DNA from: Sphingosinicella sp. LHD-64
GTDB lineage: Bacteria; Pseudomonadota; Alphaproteobacteria; Sphingomonadales; Sphingomonadaceae
Direction: 5' to 3'
Length of the DNA: 64,000 nt
Assembly (NCBI RefSeq): GCF_031157375.1
Contig: NZ_JAVIFV010000001.1
Span: 372,001-436,000, forward strand
A program made the position numbers and the translations under genes. The first letter of the stretch is position 1. Every line of letters begins with the position of its first letter. The notes under the pieces are model-generated. The model saw only the letters and a program-made list of their open reading frames with translations, was not told where the DNA came from and ran no database searches. Shown here one piece after another: positions 25,347 through 34,521 of this stretch.

Positions 25347-27139
25347 GCCGCGGCGATCCAGGCGTCAATCTGTTCTTCGAGCATGGGGAGCGGCAGCGGG
25401 CCGCTGCCGAGCACCTGATCGTGGAACGCGCGGAGGTCGAAGCGCTGCCCGAGGCGCTGGCGCGCGCGCTGCCTCAGCTCGAGGATCTTCTGCATGCCGA
25501 TAAAATAGGAGCAGGCCTGCCCCGGCAGGACGATGTAGCGGTCGATCTCACGGACATTGTCGGCGTGGCTGCTCGGCATGTTGCGATCAAGGTACTCGGT
25601 GGCCTGCGTCCGCGTCCAGCGCATCGCGTGGATGCCGGTGTCGACGACCAGGCGGCAGGCACGCATCAGCGACATCGAGAGCCGGCCGAAATCGGCATAG
25701 GGATCGGCGTAGAGGCCCATCTCCTTGGGCAGGAGCTCGGAATAGAGGCCCCAGCCCTCGCTGAACGCGGCGACGCCGGCGAAGCGGCGAAAGCGCGGCA
25801 GATCAGTCAGCTCGTGCGCGACCACCGTCTCGACATGATGCCCGGGGATCGCCTCGTGATAGAGGATCGCGGCGAGCTGATAGCGGGGCTGGGCGCTCAT
25901 GTCGGCGAGGTTGACGTAGAAGATGCCGGGCCGCGAGCCGTCCTGCGGCGGATTGGTATAGGAGGCCTTCGGCGCGGAACGCTCGCGCCACGCCTCGACC
26001 GCACGGACCTCGACCTCCTTGGTCGGCAGGCGGCCGAACAATTCCCCCTGCCGCGCGCGGATTTCGGCGAGCAGCACATTGGCCTCGGCGAGATAGGCGG
26101 CGCGCCCCTCGGCGGTGTCGGGATGGTAGAAGCGCCGTTCGGTGCGCATGAACTCGAAGAAATCCTGCAGCGATCCGGTGAAGCCGGTGCGCACCATGAT
26201 CGCACGCATCTCCTCGTGGATGCGCGCCACTTCGCGCAGGCCCAGCGCATGGACGTCGGCCGGGTCGAGCGGGAGCGTCGTATAGCCTTCGAGCTGCGTG
26301 CGATAGAAAGCGGCGCCATCCGGCAGCTTCCAGACGCCGTCGACGTCGTCGGCGCGGCTTTCGGCGCCACGCAGATAGGCGAGGAGATTGCGGTAGCCGG
26401 TGGCGAAGCCGCCGCGCAACGCCGACTCGGCGCGCTGAACCAAAGCCGCCCGTTCGCTCGCCGGCACTTCAGAGCCGTTCAGTTTGGTCTTGAAGTCGGC
26501 CAGCATCGGGCTGTCCGCGCCGGTCTCGAACGGCGCGCCGCGCAGCAAATTCTCGCACGGGCCGATGACCAGCGGATAGACGAAGCGCGGCGGCCGGATT
26601 CCGGCCGCTTCCTCCCGCTCAAGATTGGCGATCACCTGGCCCATCAGCGGGCCGACGCGCTCGAGGCGCAGGATATAGGCGTCCGCGTCGCCACGGCTCT
26701 GAATCGGGTGGGAGTTGATAAGGGTTGTGGCCACGCGGGTATGCATGCCGCCCATCTGGGTCATGCCATAGCCATGATCGCGCCAGCGCCAGTCGCGCAA
26801 GCTTTCCTCCAGCCCGCGCTCGAACATGCGGTAGCTGAGCCGCGATTGCGGCGAGAGGCGCGCGATGTCGAATTCGCGCAGGCGCGCCAGATCCTGCTGG
26901 CGCAGGGCGTGGCCCTCCAGCTGCCGCGCTTCGCTGAGATCGTCCCACTTGTCCTGGTTGGTCTTGAGGCCCTGGCGCGACTGGGCGATCGGGCTGCGAT
27001 CGAGCCCGCGTTGGTAGATCGCGTCGAAGAAGGCGTTGAGCCGTGCGTCCTCGTCGCTCTGGATCGCGAACAGGGGCGTCGCCCAGAACTGGGTCGCGAA
27101 GGCCCCGCCCAGTAGCCCGAACTCACGCCGCGTGATCAT
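25343..27139 (-). CDS. DUF885 family protein, Tat-exported, putative metallopeptidase (second of tandem pair)
   Basis: The start is ATG 27139, giving 598 residues. The twin-arginine signal TRREFGLLGG suggests export of a folded, possibly metal-loaded protein. The DUF885 hallmark HEAIPGHHVE is present, with FSEGWGLYSELLPKEMG and the C-terminal DRYIVLPGQACSYFIG block. DUF885 proteins resemble zinc carboxypeptidases of the M32-like fold; few have been studied. It aligns along its length with the upstream gene (HEGVPGHHLE), so the pair arose by tandem duplication. It lies in an ATGA-coupled chain with its neighbours. Confidence 0.85.
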   Translation of the reverse strand: MITRREFGLLGGAFATQFWATPLFAIQSDEDARLNAFFDAIYQRGLDRSPIAQSRQGLKTNQDKWDDLSEARQLEGHALRQQDLARLREFDIARLSPQSRLSYRMFERGLEESLRDWRWRDHGYGMTQMGGMHTRVATTLINSHPIQSRGDADAYILRLERVGPLMGQVIANLEREEAAGIRPPRFVYPLVIGPCENLLRGAPFETGADSPMLADFKTKLNGSEVPASERAALVQRAESALRGGFATGYRNLLAYLRGAESRADDVDGVWKLPDGAAFYRTQLEGYTTLPLDPADVHALGLREVARIHEEMRAIMVRTGFTGSLQDFFEFMRTERRFYHPDTAEGRAAYLAEANVLLAEIRARQGELFGRLPTKEVEVRAVEAWRERSAPKASYTNPPQDGSRPGIFYVNLADMSAQPRYQLAAILYHEAIPGHHVETVVAHELTDLPRFRRFAGVAAFSEGWGLYSELLPKEMGLYADPYADFGRLSMSLMRACRLVVDTGIHAMRWTRTQATEYLDRNMPSSHADNVREIDRYIVLPGQACSYFIGMQKILELRQRARQRLGQRFDLRAFHDQVLGSGPLPLPMLEEQIDAWIAAA

Positions 27140-28953
27140 GCCGCCCTGCCTCCGCCCTCGATCCAGCGGGTCACGATCTCGTCGAGGATCGGCAGCGGCA
27201 CCGGTCCGCCGCCGAGCAAGGTGTCGTTGAACCGCCGGACGTCGAAGCGTGCGCCAAGCCGCGACCGGGCGCGGGCCTGCAGCTCCATCATCTTCAGCTT
27301 GCCCATCTCGTAGGCGCAGGCCTGGCCGGGCGTGACGATGTAGCGCTGGGCGGCCGTGATGTTGTCGGCGTGGTTGGAAGGCGTGTTCTCGTCGAGCCAC
27401 TGGATAGCCTGTTCGCGCGACCAGCGCAGGTGATGAAGGCCGGTGTCGACGACAAGGCGGCCGGCACGCATCAGCTCCATCGAGAGCTGGCCGAACTCCT
27501 GCCAGGCATCGCTGTAGAGGCCCATTTCCAGCGGCAGCTGCTCGGCATAGAGTGCCCAGCCCTCGCTGAACGCGGTGTAGCCGCCAAACTGGCGGAACTT
27601 GGGGAGACCGGTCAGCTCGCGCGACACCGCCCGCTCGAGATGATGGCCGGGCACCCCTTCGTGATAGGCGAGCGCGGACAGTTCGTAGACCGGCAGGTTG
27701 CGCATGTCGCGCTGGTTGACGAGCAGGAGGCCGGGGCGCGACCCGTCGGCCGACGGCGCGAAATAGCCGGCGGTGGCGGCCGAGACTTCCAACCAGGCCG
27801 GCACCCGCTGGACCTCGACCCGCGCCTGCGGGCGGCGGGTCATGACCTCGCCGAGACGCGCCATCACCTCGTCGATCTTGGCACGCATCTCATTGAGGAA
27901 GCGGGCCCGGCCCTCGTCGGTGTCGGGATAGTAGAAGCGGTCGTCCGCGCGGGTGTAGGCGTAAAGCTCCGGCAGGGTACCGGAGAAGCCGAGCCGCGGC
28001 ATCAGCGCGCGCATGGCACCGTGGATGCGCGCTACCTCCTGATGGCCGAGCCGGTGGACCTCGGCGGCGCTGGTCGCCAGCGTCGTCTCCATCTCCAGCG
28101 CCGCGGCATAATAGGCGTCGCCTTCGGGCAGCGCCCAGACGCCGTCATTGCGGTCGAAGCTGCGCTCGCCGGCGCGCAACCAGTCGATGAGCTGGCGGAA
28201 GCCCGGGCCGAAGCCTTCGGTGAGGCCCGCTTCGGCATCGCGGGTCAGGCGGGCCTTGTCCGCCTCCGGCAGGTCGGCGCGGCCGAGCTTGGCCTTGAAA
28301 TCGGCGAGGATCGGGCTGTCCGCGCCGGAACTATCGAATGGCGCGCCGCGGACCAGATTCTCGCTGTTTGCGACGACCAGCCGATAGGAGAAATTGGGCG
28401 GGCGGACGCCGTGGCGCGCCTGCGCGTCGAGGCGCTCGACGATCGCCGCCATATAGGGCTTCACCCGGTGGAGCCGGGTAACATAGGCCTCGGCATCCTC
28501 GAGCGAGGCGATCGGATGATTGTCGATCAGCGTCTGCGGGATCGAGCGCTGCGGCCCGCGCATCTGGCAGACCGGATAGCGGTTGAGCCGCCAGCGGTGG
28601 GCGGTCAACGACTGCTCGTTGCTATGTTCGAACAGGCGATAGCTGAGCTCGGCCTCGGGCGTCAGTGCCCGCCGGTCGAAGCGGCGCAGCGCCGCCAGGT
28701 CCTCGCGGGTGCGCGCCGCATTCTGCTCGGCGCGCGCCTCGCTGACGTCGGGCCAGGAGTCGCGCCCCGATCGCAGGCCGAGGCCCGACTGCATCGCGGG
28801 ATCGCCGGCGAGATCGCGCTGCCAGACCTCCTCGAAGAAGGCGTACAGGCGCTCGCTTTCGTTCCCGGCCTGCAGCGCCCATGCGGGCCGTGCGGCGAGG
28901 AGCAGGCTGCCGGCGATCAATTCGCGCCGGCCGATCGTGAGACTTGCTTTCAT
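27136..28953 (-). CDS. DUF885 family protein, Tat-exported, putative metallopeptidase (first of tandem pair)
   Basis: The start is ATG 28953 (MKASLTIGRRELIAG), giving 605 residues. It has a twin-arginine type leader, the catalytic motif HEGVPGHHLE, FSEGWALYAEQLPLEMG and the AQRYIVTPGQACAYEMG segment. Upstream 106 bases contain a 13-bp perfect inverted repeat, and the G-rich candidate ribosome site lies within its 5'-proximal arm on the mRNA. That suggests structured control of the downstream four-gene run. Function inferred from family only: cleavage of peptides in the periplasm. Confidence 0.85.
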   Translation of the reverse strand: MKASLTIGRRELIAGSLLLAARPAWALQAGNESERLYAFFEEVWQRDLAGDPAMQSGLGLRSGRDSWPDVSEARAEQNAARTREDLAALRRFDRRALTPEAELSYRLFEHSNEQSLTAHRWRLNRYPVCQMRGPQRSIPQTLIDNHPIASLEDAEAYVTRLHRVKPYMAAIVERLDAQARHGVRPPNFSYRLVVANSENLVRGAPFDSSGADSPILADFKAKLGRADLPEADKARLTRDAEAGLTEGFGPGFRQLIDWLRAGERSFDRNDGVWALPEGDAYYAAALEMETTLATSAAEVHRLGHQEVARIHGAMRALMPRLGFSGTLPELYAYTRADDRFYYPDTDEGRARFLNEMRAKIDEVMARLGEVMTRRPQARVEVQRVPAWLEVSAATAGYFAPSADGSRPGLLLVNQRDMRNLPVYELSALAYHEGVPGHHLERAVSRELTGLPKFRQFGGYTAFSEGWALYAEQLPLEMGLYSDAWQEFGQLSMELMRAGRLVVDTGLHHLRWSREQAIQWLDENTPSNHADNITAAQRYIVTPGQACAYEMGKLKMMELQARARSRLGARFDVRRFNDTLLGGGPVPLPILDEIVTRWIEGGGRAA

Positions 28954-28964
28954 GACTTCGGAAA

Positions 28965-29046
28965 CACCCCCGCGAGAACGGACACTTGGCTGGCTTCGCT
29001 TCGGGGACCTTGAAGGGGAAGCTGGCACATCGCTCTCGCGGGGGTG
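28965..29046 (-). promoter_or_regulatory. 13-bp perfect inverted repeat between S9 peptidase and DUF885 genes
   Basis: Arms CACCCCCGCGAGA (28965-28977) and TCTCGCGGGGGTG (29034-29046) are exact reverse complements separated by 56 bases. On the minus-strand mRNA the second arm ends 11 bases before the DUF885 ATG and includes its only G-rich stretch. It could be an attenuator, an RNase-protecting mRNA processing hairpin, or a mobile palindromic element. Confidence 0.6.
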
Positions 29047-29059
29047 GCGACGGGGCGGC

Positions 29060-30955
29060 TCACTGGGAGGTGCCGCCCCGCAGGTGCTGATCGAGAAATC
29101 GCAAGATCGTCCGGTAGGCGGTGATCTGGTTCGCCTTCTTGCGGAAGCCGTGGCCCTCGTCGGGGAAGACGACATATTCCACGGGCACGTTGTTGGCGCG
29201 CACCCGGGCGACGATGTCCTCGCTCTCGTTCGGCTGCACGCGCGGGTCGTTCTGACCCTGGAGGACGAGCAGCGGCCGGCGGATGCGGTCGGCATGGAAG
29301 AGCGGCGAGATGCTGCGGAGATACTCCGCGTCACGCTCGGGATCGCCGACCTCGGTGAACAGCAGGCGGCGCAGATCCTCCCACCAGGCCGGGGTGGCGG
29401 CGAGCAGGCGCGGCCAGTTCGAGACGCCGTAGATATCGACGCCCGCGGCGAACTCTTCCGGCCGGAAGGTGAGGCCGGCAAGGGTCATGTAGCCGCCGTA
29501 GCTCTGGCCCTGGATCGCGACCCGGGCCGGATCGACATTGTATTCGCGCGCCAGCCATCCCTTGGCCGCGACGACGTCGTCCAGGTCTGCGCTGCCGTGG
29601 CGGCGGTCGTCGAGATGGTAGAAGGTACGGCCCGAACCTGAGCTGCCGCGGTTGTTGATCTCGAACACGACATAGCCGTGGTTGACGAGATACTGGACGA
29701 GCGGGCGGTAGCCGATCCGGCTCTCGTCGCCCGGCCCGCCATGGACGTGGATCACCGCCGGGCGCCGCTCGCCGCGGCGGGCGCCGCGGGGGAGATACAG
29801 CACGCCGGGCACCTCGAGCCCGTCATAGGAGCGGAAGCGCACGACCTCGCCAGCGACGAGATCGGCCTGGTTCACCTCGGGCGCCTGCGAACGGAGCAGC
29901 AGGCGGCGTTCGCCGCTCTGGAGGTTCAGCAGGTAGATGTCTCCCGGCGTCGCCCCGTTCGACATCGTCATCAGCGCCATCGGCGAGTTGTTCGCGATCA
30001 TCAGGCCGACGCTGGCATCGGGCGCCGGATTCTCGATCCGCACCGGCTGCAGCGTTGCCGCGTCGAACAGATAGGGGCGGCTGCGGGCGTCCTCGTTGAC
30101 CGAGACCATGAGATAGCGCTCGTCGCGGGTGAAGCCGGCGCCGGAGACGTCCCAGCGCTCCGGACGGAATACGGTGCTGCGCTGGCCACTGTCGAGGTCC
30201 TGGCGGACGAGGAAGGTGAATTCGCCGCCGTCGTCGGTGGTGTAGAAGAGGGTGTGGCCAGTGGCGGCGAAGGCCTGCGGCTCGCAGGCGACGGGCTGGC
30301 CCTCGGTGGTGAGCTGGCGGAGCTGCCGCGCCTGCCGGTCGTAGACGTAGCAATGCTTGGTCTGATTATCGACGATCCGGCTCAGGCCGACGAAGCGGCG
30401 GTCCGGGCTGACCGCGCGGATCTGGTAGGCGCGGTCGTTCTCGAAGATGCGTTCCGAGCCGTAGGCGCCGTTGTCGTCGACCCGGATCTCGTAGAGATCG
30501 AAATAGCGCGGATCGCGGCTGTTCATCTGGACGAAGAAGGAACGGCCGTCATGCGCCCAGTCGACGAAGCGGGCGACGTGGCGCTCGCCGGGCGTCGTGT
30601 CGCGGATCGTGCCGTCGATCTCGCGCACATAGATATGGGCGCGCTCGTTGCCGCCCTGATCGCTCGAATAGAGGATGCGCTCGTCAGCCGGAAAATAGCC
30701 GAGCGATCCGACCGTCTCGACCGTCGAGTTGGTGAGCGGCCGCATTTCGCCGCCCGTCGCCGGCATCACATAGATGTTGGCGATGCCGGTGCGGTTGCTG
30801 GTGACGAGCAGCTTGCTGTTGTCCGGCGAGAAGGAGAAGCCGCCGAGCGAGTCCGCCGCCATGAGCTGCTCGATCGTGTAGGTGCGGCTGGGCTGGGCCC
30901 ACGCTCCGGACGGGAGCGTGAGCATCAGCAGGGCGATCAACACAATACGCAACAT
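29060..30955 (-). CDS. Exported S9 family (prolyl oligopeptidase-type) serine peptidase
   Basis: The start is ATG 30955 with a strong GGGAGGGGG ribosome site; length is 631 residues, with a signal peptide (LIALLMLTLPSGAWA). An N-terminal beta-propeller (repeated strand blocks such as YTIEQLMAADSLGGFSFSPDNSKLLVTSNR) covers a C-terminal alpha/beta-hydrolase domain. The nucleophile is in GQSYGGYM, the Asp in QGQNDPRVQP and the His in DEGHGF. S9 enzymes cleave short peptides, often after Pro. The gene follows the TonB receptor by only 22 bases. That layout is also known for sphingomonad lasso-peptide isopeptidases, but no lasso precursor or maturation gene is here. Confidence 0.9.
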   Translation of the reverse strand: MLRIVLIALLMLTLPSGAWAQPSRTYTIEQLMAADSLGGFSFSPDNSKLLVTSNRTGIANIYVMPATGGEMRPLTNSTVETVGSLGYFPADERILYSSDQGGNERAHIYVREIDGTIRDTTPGERHVARFVDWAHDGRSFFVQMNSRDPRYFDLYEIRVDDNGAYGSERIFENDRAYQIRAVSPDRRFVGLSRIVDNQTKHCYVYDRQARQLRQLTTEGQPVACEPQAFAATGHTLFYTTDDGGEFTFLVRQDLDSGQRSTVFRPERWDVSGAGFTRDERYLMVSVNEDARSRPYLFDAATLQPVRIENPAPDASVGLMIANNSPMALMTMSNGATPGDIYLLNLQSGERRLLLRSQAPEVNQADLVAGEVVRFRSYDGLEVPGVLYLPRGARRGERRPAVIHVHGGPGDESRIGYRPLVQYLVNHGYVVFEINNRGSSGSGRTFYHLDDRRHGSADLDDVVAAKGWLAREYNVDPARVAIQGQSYGGYMTLAGLTFRPEEFAAGVDIYGVSNWPRLLAATPAWWEDLRRLLFTEVGDPERDAEYLRSISPLFHADRIRRPLLVLQGQNDPRVQPNESEDIVARVRANNVPVEYVVFPDEGHGFRKKANQITAYRTILRFLDQHLRGGTSQ

Positions 30956-30977
30956 TCCAACCCCCTCCCGGCTTCTC

Positions 30978-33900
30978 CTAGAACCGCATCGTCGCGGTCG
31001 CAGTGTAGGTGCGGCCGATCGGATCGAAGATTCCGAACGCGCGCTGGACGACCCCCGGGAAAGGCACGTCGCGGTCGAACAGGTTGCGCACGCTGAACTG
31101 CAGGAAGTAGTTCTCGCCGAGCCTGAAACCGAGCGACGTATTGACCAGCGTGTAGGACGGCACGTTGAGGATGTCGGCCGCGATGTCTTCGGTCGTCGCA
31201 TTCAGGTCGAGCACGGTTCCTTCCGTCCAGATGACATTGACGTCGAAATCGACCGGATCGAGGGCGAAGCCGATGCGGCCGTTGATCCGCCATTGCGGGG
31301 TCCCCAGCGTTCCGGCCGACTCGATGATTGGCGAGACGCTTGAAGTCTGGTTGCGGAAGCGCCGGATGTGAAAGGCTTTGACGTTGAGGCGGATCGCTCC
31401 CGGCTCGCCGTCGGACGAAACGAAGTTCGTGATCGGGATCCGATAGTCCACCTCGCCAATGATGCCCGCGAAATCGAGCTCCTGGGTGTTGAAATAGGTC
31501 TCGCGATAGCCGTTGGCGATGTCGCCGAGATTGCGTTGGACGCCCGTTGCCGCGAACTGGGCGGCGAGCTCGGCCGCATCCAGGCGATCGAAATCGGCGC
31601 AGAACGGCTCGTTCGGGAAATTCGGGCTGTCGTAACAAGACGACTGCGCGGTCAGCAGAGTGAAGCGGGTGATCGCGCCGGTCACCTTGATTTCACTATA
31701 GTCGACATTGATGCGCAGCCGCGGAATCGCGGGCGGCATCCAGACGAAACCGACCGACCAGCTGTTTGCTTTCTCGTTGTCGAGGTCGGGATTGCCGAGG
31801 AGCTGACCCTCGGGGGACCGCGTACTCGTGGTCGGGTTGAACGTCGCCGGCGTCAGTCCGAACTCGGCGAGCGCGGTCGTGCAGTTGGCGCGGCGCACCG
31901 TCGGGTTCGGCCCCGCATCGATGCGGGCCGGCGCGCACACGTCGAGAGCGTTCCGCAAGACCGGCGTCGGATTGAGGAACAATTCGATGATGTTCGGCGC
32001 GCGGATCGAGCGGGTGAAGACGCCGCGGATCGTCAGGCCGTCGACGATGCCGCCGATGCGCGGCTCGAGCCTGCCGCCCGCCGACCAGGTGATGTCTCCG
32101 CCCGCGGTCGAGTGGTCGACGTAGCGGATGGCACCCTCGAACTCGAGGCGGCGGATGGCCGGCAAGCCCAATTCCTCGTCGATCAGCGGAATGACCGCCT
32201 CGCCATAGACCTCGTCGGTGTTGAAGCCGCGCTTGGGCGCATCGGGAAAGGCGGACGGCCAGGGCGGCGGCGTGGTCGGCGTCGCGGCAAGCAGGAACAA
32301 GCCGTTGTTGATGACATCGTTGCCTTCGAACGACCCGGTTTCGGTCCGATGGGCATAGCCGATGCTGAACGAGATCGGCTCGACGATCCCGAACGGAAGG
32401 CGGCCGCCGATATTGGCAGTGATCTCTTCGAGCGCGTTGCGGCTGATGCCGACACCCTGATCGAGGACAGCCGCAGCAGCTTCGGGGTCGAAAGCACCCT
32501 GGCCGAAGAGGTTGAGCGGGATGCAGGTCCCTCCGGACCGGCATTGCGGTTGGCCGTTGACGGAAATCACGTCGATCGCGGCGTTGAAGCGGTTCAGGTT
32601 GATCTGGTTGAGCTCGGAGCGGTTGCGGCTGTGGCCATAATTATAGGCGATATCCCAATTGAGGTTGCTGCCCCAGATATCGAAATCGCCTCGTGCTCCG
32701 ACGACGATCCGCCAGACATCGAGCTCGGTGACCGTCGGTTGGCTGTCGGCAATGTCGTTGAGGTTGCGGTTGAGGCGAAACGTCGTCTGACCGGCCGGCA
32801 GGTTTCGGACGATGATGTCGCGGGCCTCCGGGGACAGGAACGGATTGTCGATGCTGAAGGTCAGCAACGGACCGCCGATCCCCGGTGCGGCGAACTGGAA
32901 AAGCTCGCTGATCTCGACCGCTTCCGTGTGGGCGTAGGAACCCTCGAAAAAGATGTTGATGTTGGGAGTGACGTCGAAATTGCCCAACGCGTTCAGGAGA
33001 TAGCGCTCGTTGGGCGCGACGAGGTTCAGGTGATCGGCCGGGTTGACGCCCTCCCCGCCGTTGCGCAGCAGACCGCCCGAGTCGTTGAAATACCGGGCAC
33101 CACGGCTGAACGGGACGAGGCTCCCGTCCCCACCGAACTGAAGCGGCAGGTTGGTAGCCGATGCATCCGCTCCGTTGATCGTGATGAGGGTCGCGTCATT
33201 CGGGGTCGCGCCGCTGACGAACGGCAAGCCGCCCTCGGTCATCAGGGCGAAGACCTGCTCGATCGGAATCAGGGCCGGAATGCCGTCGGTGCGGTCCGTG
33301 TTGCCCGACGCAAGCAGGGTCAGGGCTGGGAAACGATCGGAGAGGATGATCGATTCCCGCCGCACATATTCCGCGCCGAGGACGATATTGCCCCGGCCAT
33401 CCATGAAATTCGTGCCCCAGAGGCCGCGGATGACCTGGCTCGGCGCGTCGCCCCGTTCGCTGATCGAGGCCTGGCCGGTGATTTCGAGCCCTTCATAATC
33501 GTCTTTGAGAATGACGTTGACCGTGCCCGCGATCGCATCGGAACCGTAGATCGGCGCACCGCCGATTGCGACCGTCTCCGTCCGGGCGATCAGGCCGACC
33601 GGGAGGAGATTGAGGTCGACCTGCGAGCCCGGCGACGCGGCCCCGCCGATCCCCGAAACGGTATTCGAAGAGACGAAACGACGCCCGTTGACCAACGTCA
33701 ACGTCCGCTGCGAGCCCAAACCGAAGAAGTTCGAGAAGCTCTGCGCCACGCCGAGCGTGGACTGGGTCGATTGAACCTCGCTGTTCGCCGGCGCCGCGAA
33801 GCCCGGCGTATCCGATAGAGCCTGGATCACGTTGGTATAGGCGCGCCGCTCGAATTCCGCCTCGTCGGTCACGGTGGCCGCTCGGATCGTGTCGACGCCT

Positions 33901-34358
33901 TCGCGGATGATTCGCGTGCCGGTGACAATGATCTCCCGGTCGCGCTCGGCCTGCGCCTGGGCGGACTCCTGCCCACCGGCCTCGCTCCCCTGCCCTTCGC
34001 TCGGCAGGTCGGCGGCGAGCGCCACCTGCTGCGAGGCGCGGCGTATCACAAGCGTGTTCCCGTTGCTGGGCGCCGCTTCAAGGCCCGACCCCGCGAGCAT
34101 GATGCGCAGCGCTTCCGCCGGCGTATACTCGCCGTTCACGGGCCGCGTGGTCACGCCGGCCAGATCCGCATTCGGCGCGATCACCTGGACGCGCGACTGG
34201 ATCGCGAGCGTCTGGACGCGCTGCGCGGCATTGCCTGCCGCAAGATTGAACCGCTGCCGTTCCTGCGCGATCGCTGGACTGGCGAAGAGAATGGCCGCTG
34301 CCACGCCCGCCAGCAAACCCGCACGCACAGCTTGTCTGTTGTATCCCGCCCTGATCAT
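30978..34358 (-). CDS. TonB-dependent receptor with N-terminal STN signalling domain
   Basis: The start is ATG 34358, backed by GGGAGGG 8 bases upstream; an earlier ATG (34403) would add 15 residues before the signal peptide. About 1126 residues: a signal peptide, then an STN domain (FNLAAGNAAQRVQTLAIQSRVQVIAPNADLAGVTTRPVNG...), a TonB-box/plug region (VTGTRIIREGVDTIRAATV, VNGRRFV) and a long beta-barrel ending in ATATMRF. STN domains in FecA-type receptors contact a FecR anti-sigma factor, which is encoded directly upstream with its sigma factor. The loops give no hint whether the ligand is a siderophore, peptide or glycan. The downstream peptidases favour a peptide. Confidence 0.93.
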   Translation of the reverse strand: MIRAGYNRQAVRAGLLAGVAAAILFASPAIAQERQRFNLAAGNAAQRVQTLAIQSRVQVIAPNADLAGVTTRPVNGEYTPAEALRIMLAGSGLEAAPSNGNTLVIRRASQQVALAADLPSEGQGSEAGGQESAQAQAERDREIIVTGTRIIREGVDTIRAATVTDEAEFERRAYTNVIQALSDTPGFAAPANSEVQSTQSTLGVAQSFSNFFGLGSQRTLTLVNGRRFVSSNTVSGIGGAASPGSQVDLNLLPVGLIARTETVAIGGAPIYGSDAIAGTVNVILKDDYEGLEITGQASISERGDAPSQVIRGLWGTNFMDGRGNIVLGAEYVRRESIILSDRFPALTLLASGNTDRTDGIPALIPIEQVFALMTEGGLPFVSGATPNDATLITINGADASATNLPLQFGGDGSLVPFSRGARYFNDSGGLLRNGGEGVNPADHLNLVAPNERYLLNALGNFDVTPNINIFFEGSYAHTEAVEISELFQFAAPGIGGPLLTFSIDNPFLSPEARDIIVRNLPAGQTTFRLNRNLNDIADSQPTVTELDVWRIVVGARGDFDIWGSNLNWDIAYNYGHSRNRSELNQINLNRFNAAIDVISVNGQPQCRSGGTCIPLNLFGQGAFDPEAAAAVLDQGVGISRNALEEITANIGGRLPFGIVEPISFSIGYAHRTETGSFEGNDVINNGLFLLAATPTTPPPWPSAFPDAPKRGFNTDEVYGEAVIPLIDEELGLPAIRRLEFEGAIRYVDHSTAGGDITWSAGGRLEPRIGGIVDGLTIRGVFTRSIRAPNIIELFLNPTPVLRNALDVCAPARIDAGPNPTVRRANCTTALAEFGLTPATFNPTTSTRSPEGQLLGNPDLDNEKANSWSVGFVWMPPAIPRLRINVDYSEIKVTGAITRFTLLTAQSSCYDSPNFPNEPFCADFDRLDAAELAAQFAATGVQRNLGDIANGYRETYFNTQELDFAGIIGEVDYRIPITNFVSSDGEPGAIRLNVKAFHIRRFRNQTSSVSPIIESAGTLGTPQWRINGRIGFALDPVDFDVNVIWTEGTVLDLNATTEDIAADILNVPSYTLVNTSLGFRLGENYFLQFSVRNLFDRDVPFPGVVQRAFGIFDPIGRTYTATATMRF

Positions 34359-34521
34359 TCGACGCCCTCCCGTCGGACGCGGACGTTGTTTTTTGTCCGC
34401 CACCGGGAACGAGCGACGGCCGCCTACATTCCGCTACTCTTTTGCGACAATTTCACAGAAAGTCCGCCGAGGACGCGGATCGCGTCGCGCGCGGCCGTCC
34501 GGATCCGCCGCTAATGTACGA

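Noticed and set aside
31368-33818. Long plus-strand open frame (816 codons) opposite the TonB receptor
   Set aside because: It is rich in Arg/Ala/Asp/Glu, has no recognisable domain and lies wholly antisense to a clear receptor gene. Such mirror frames arise from high GC at third codon positions.
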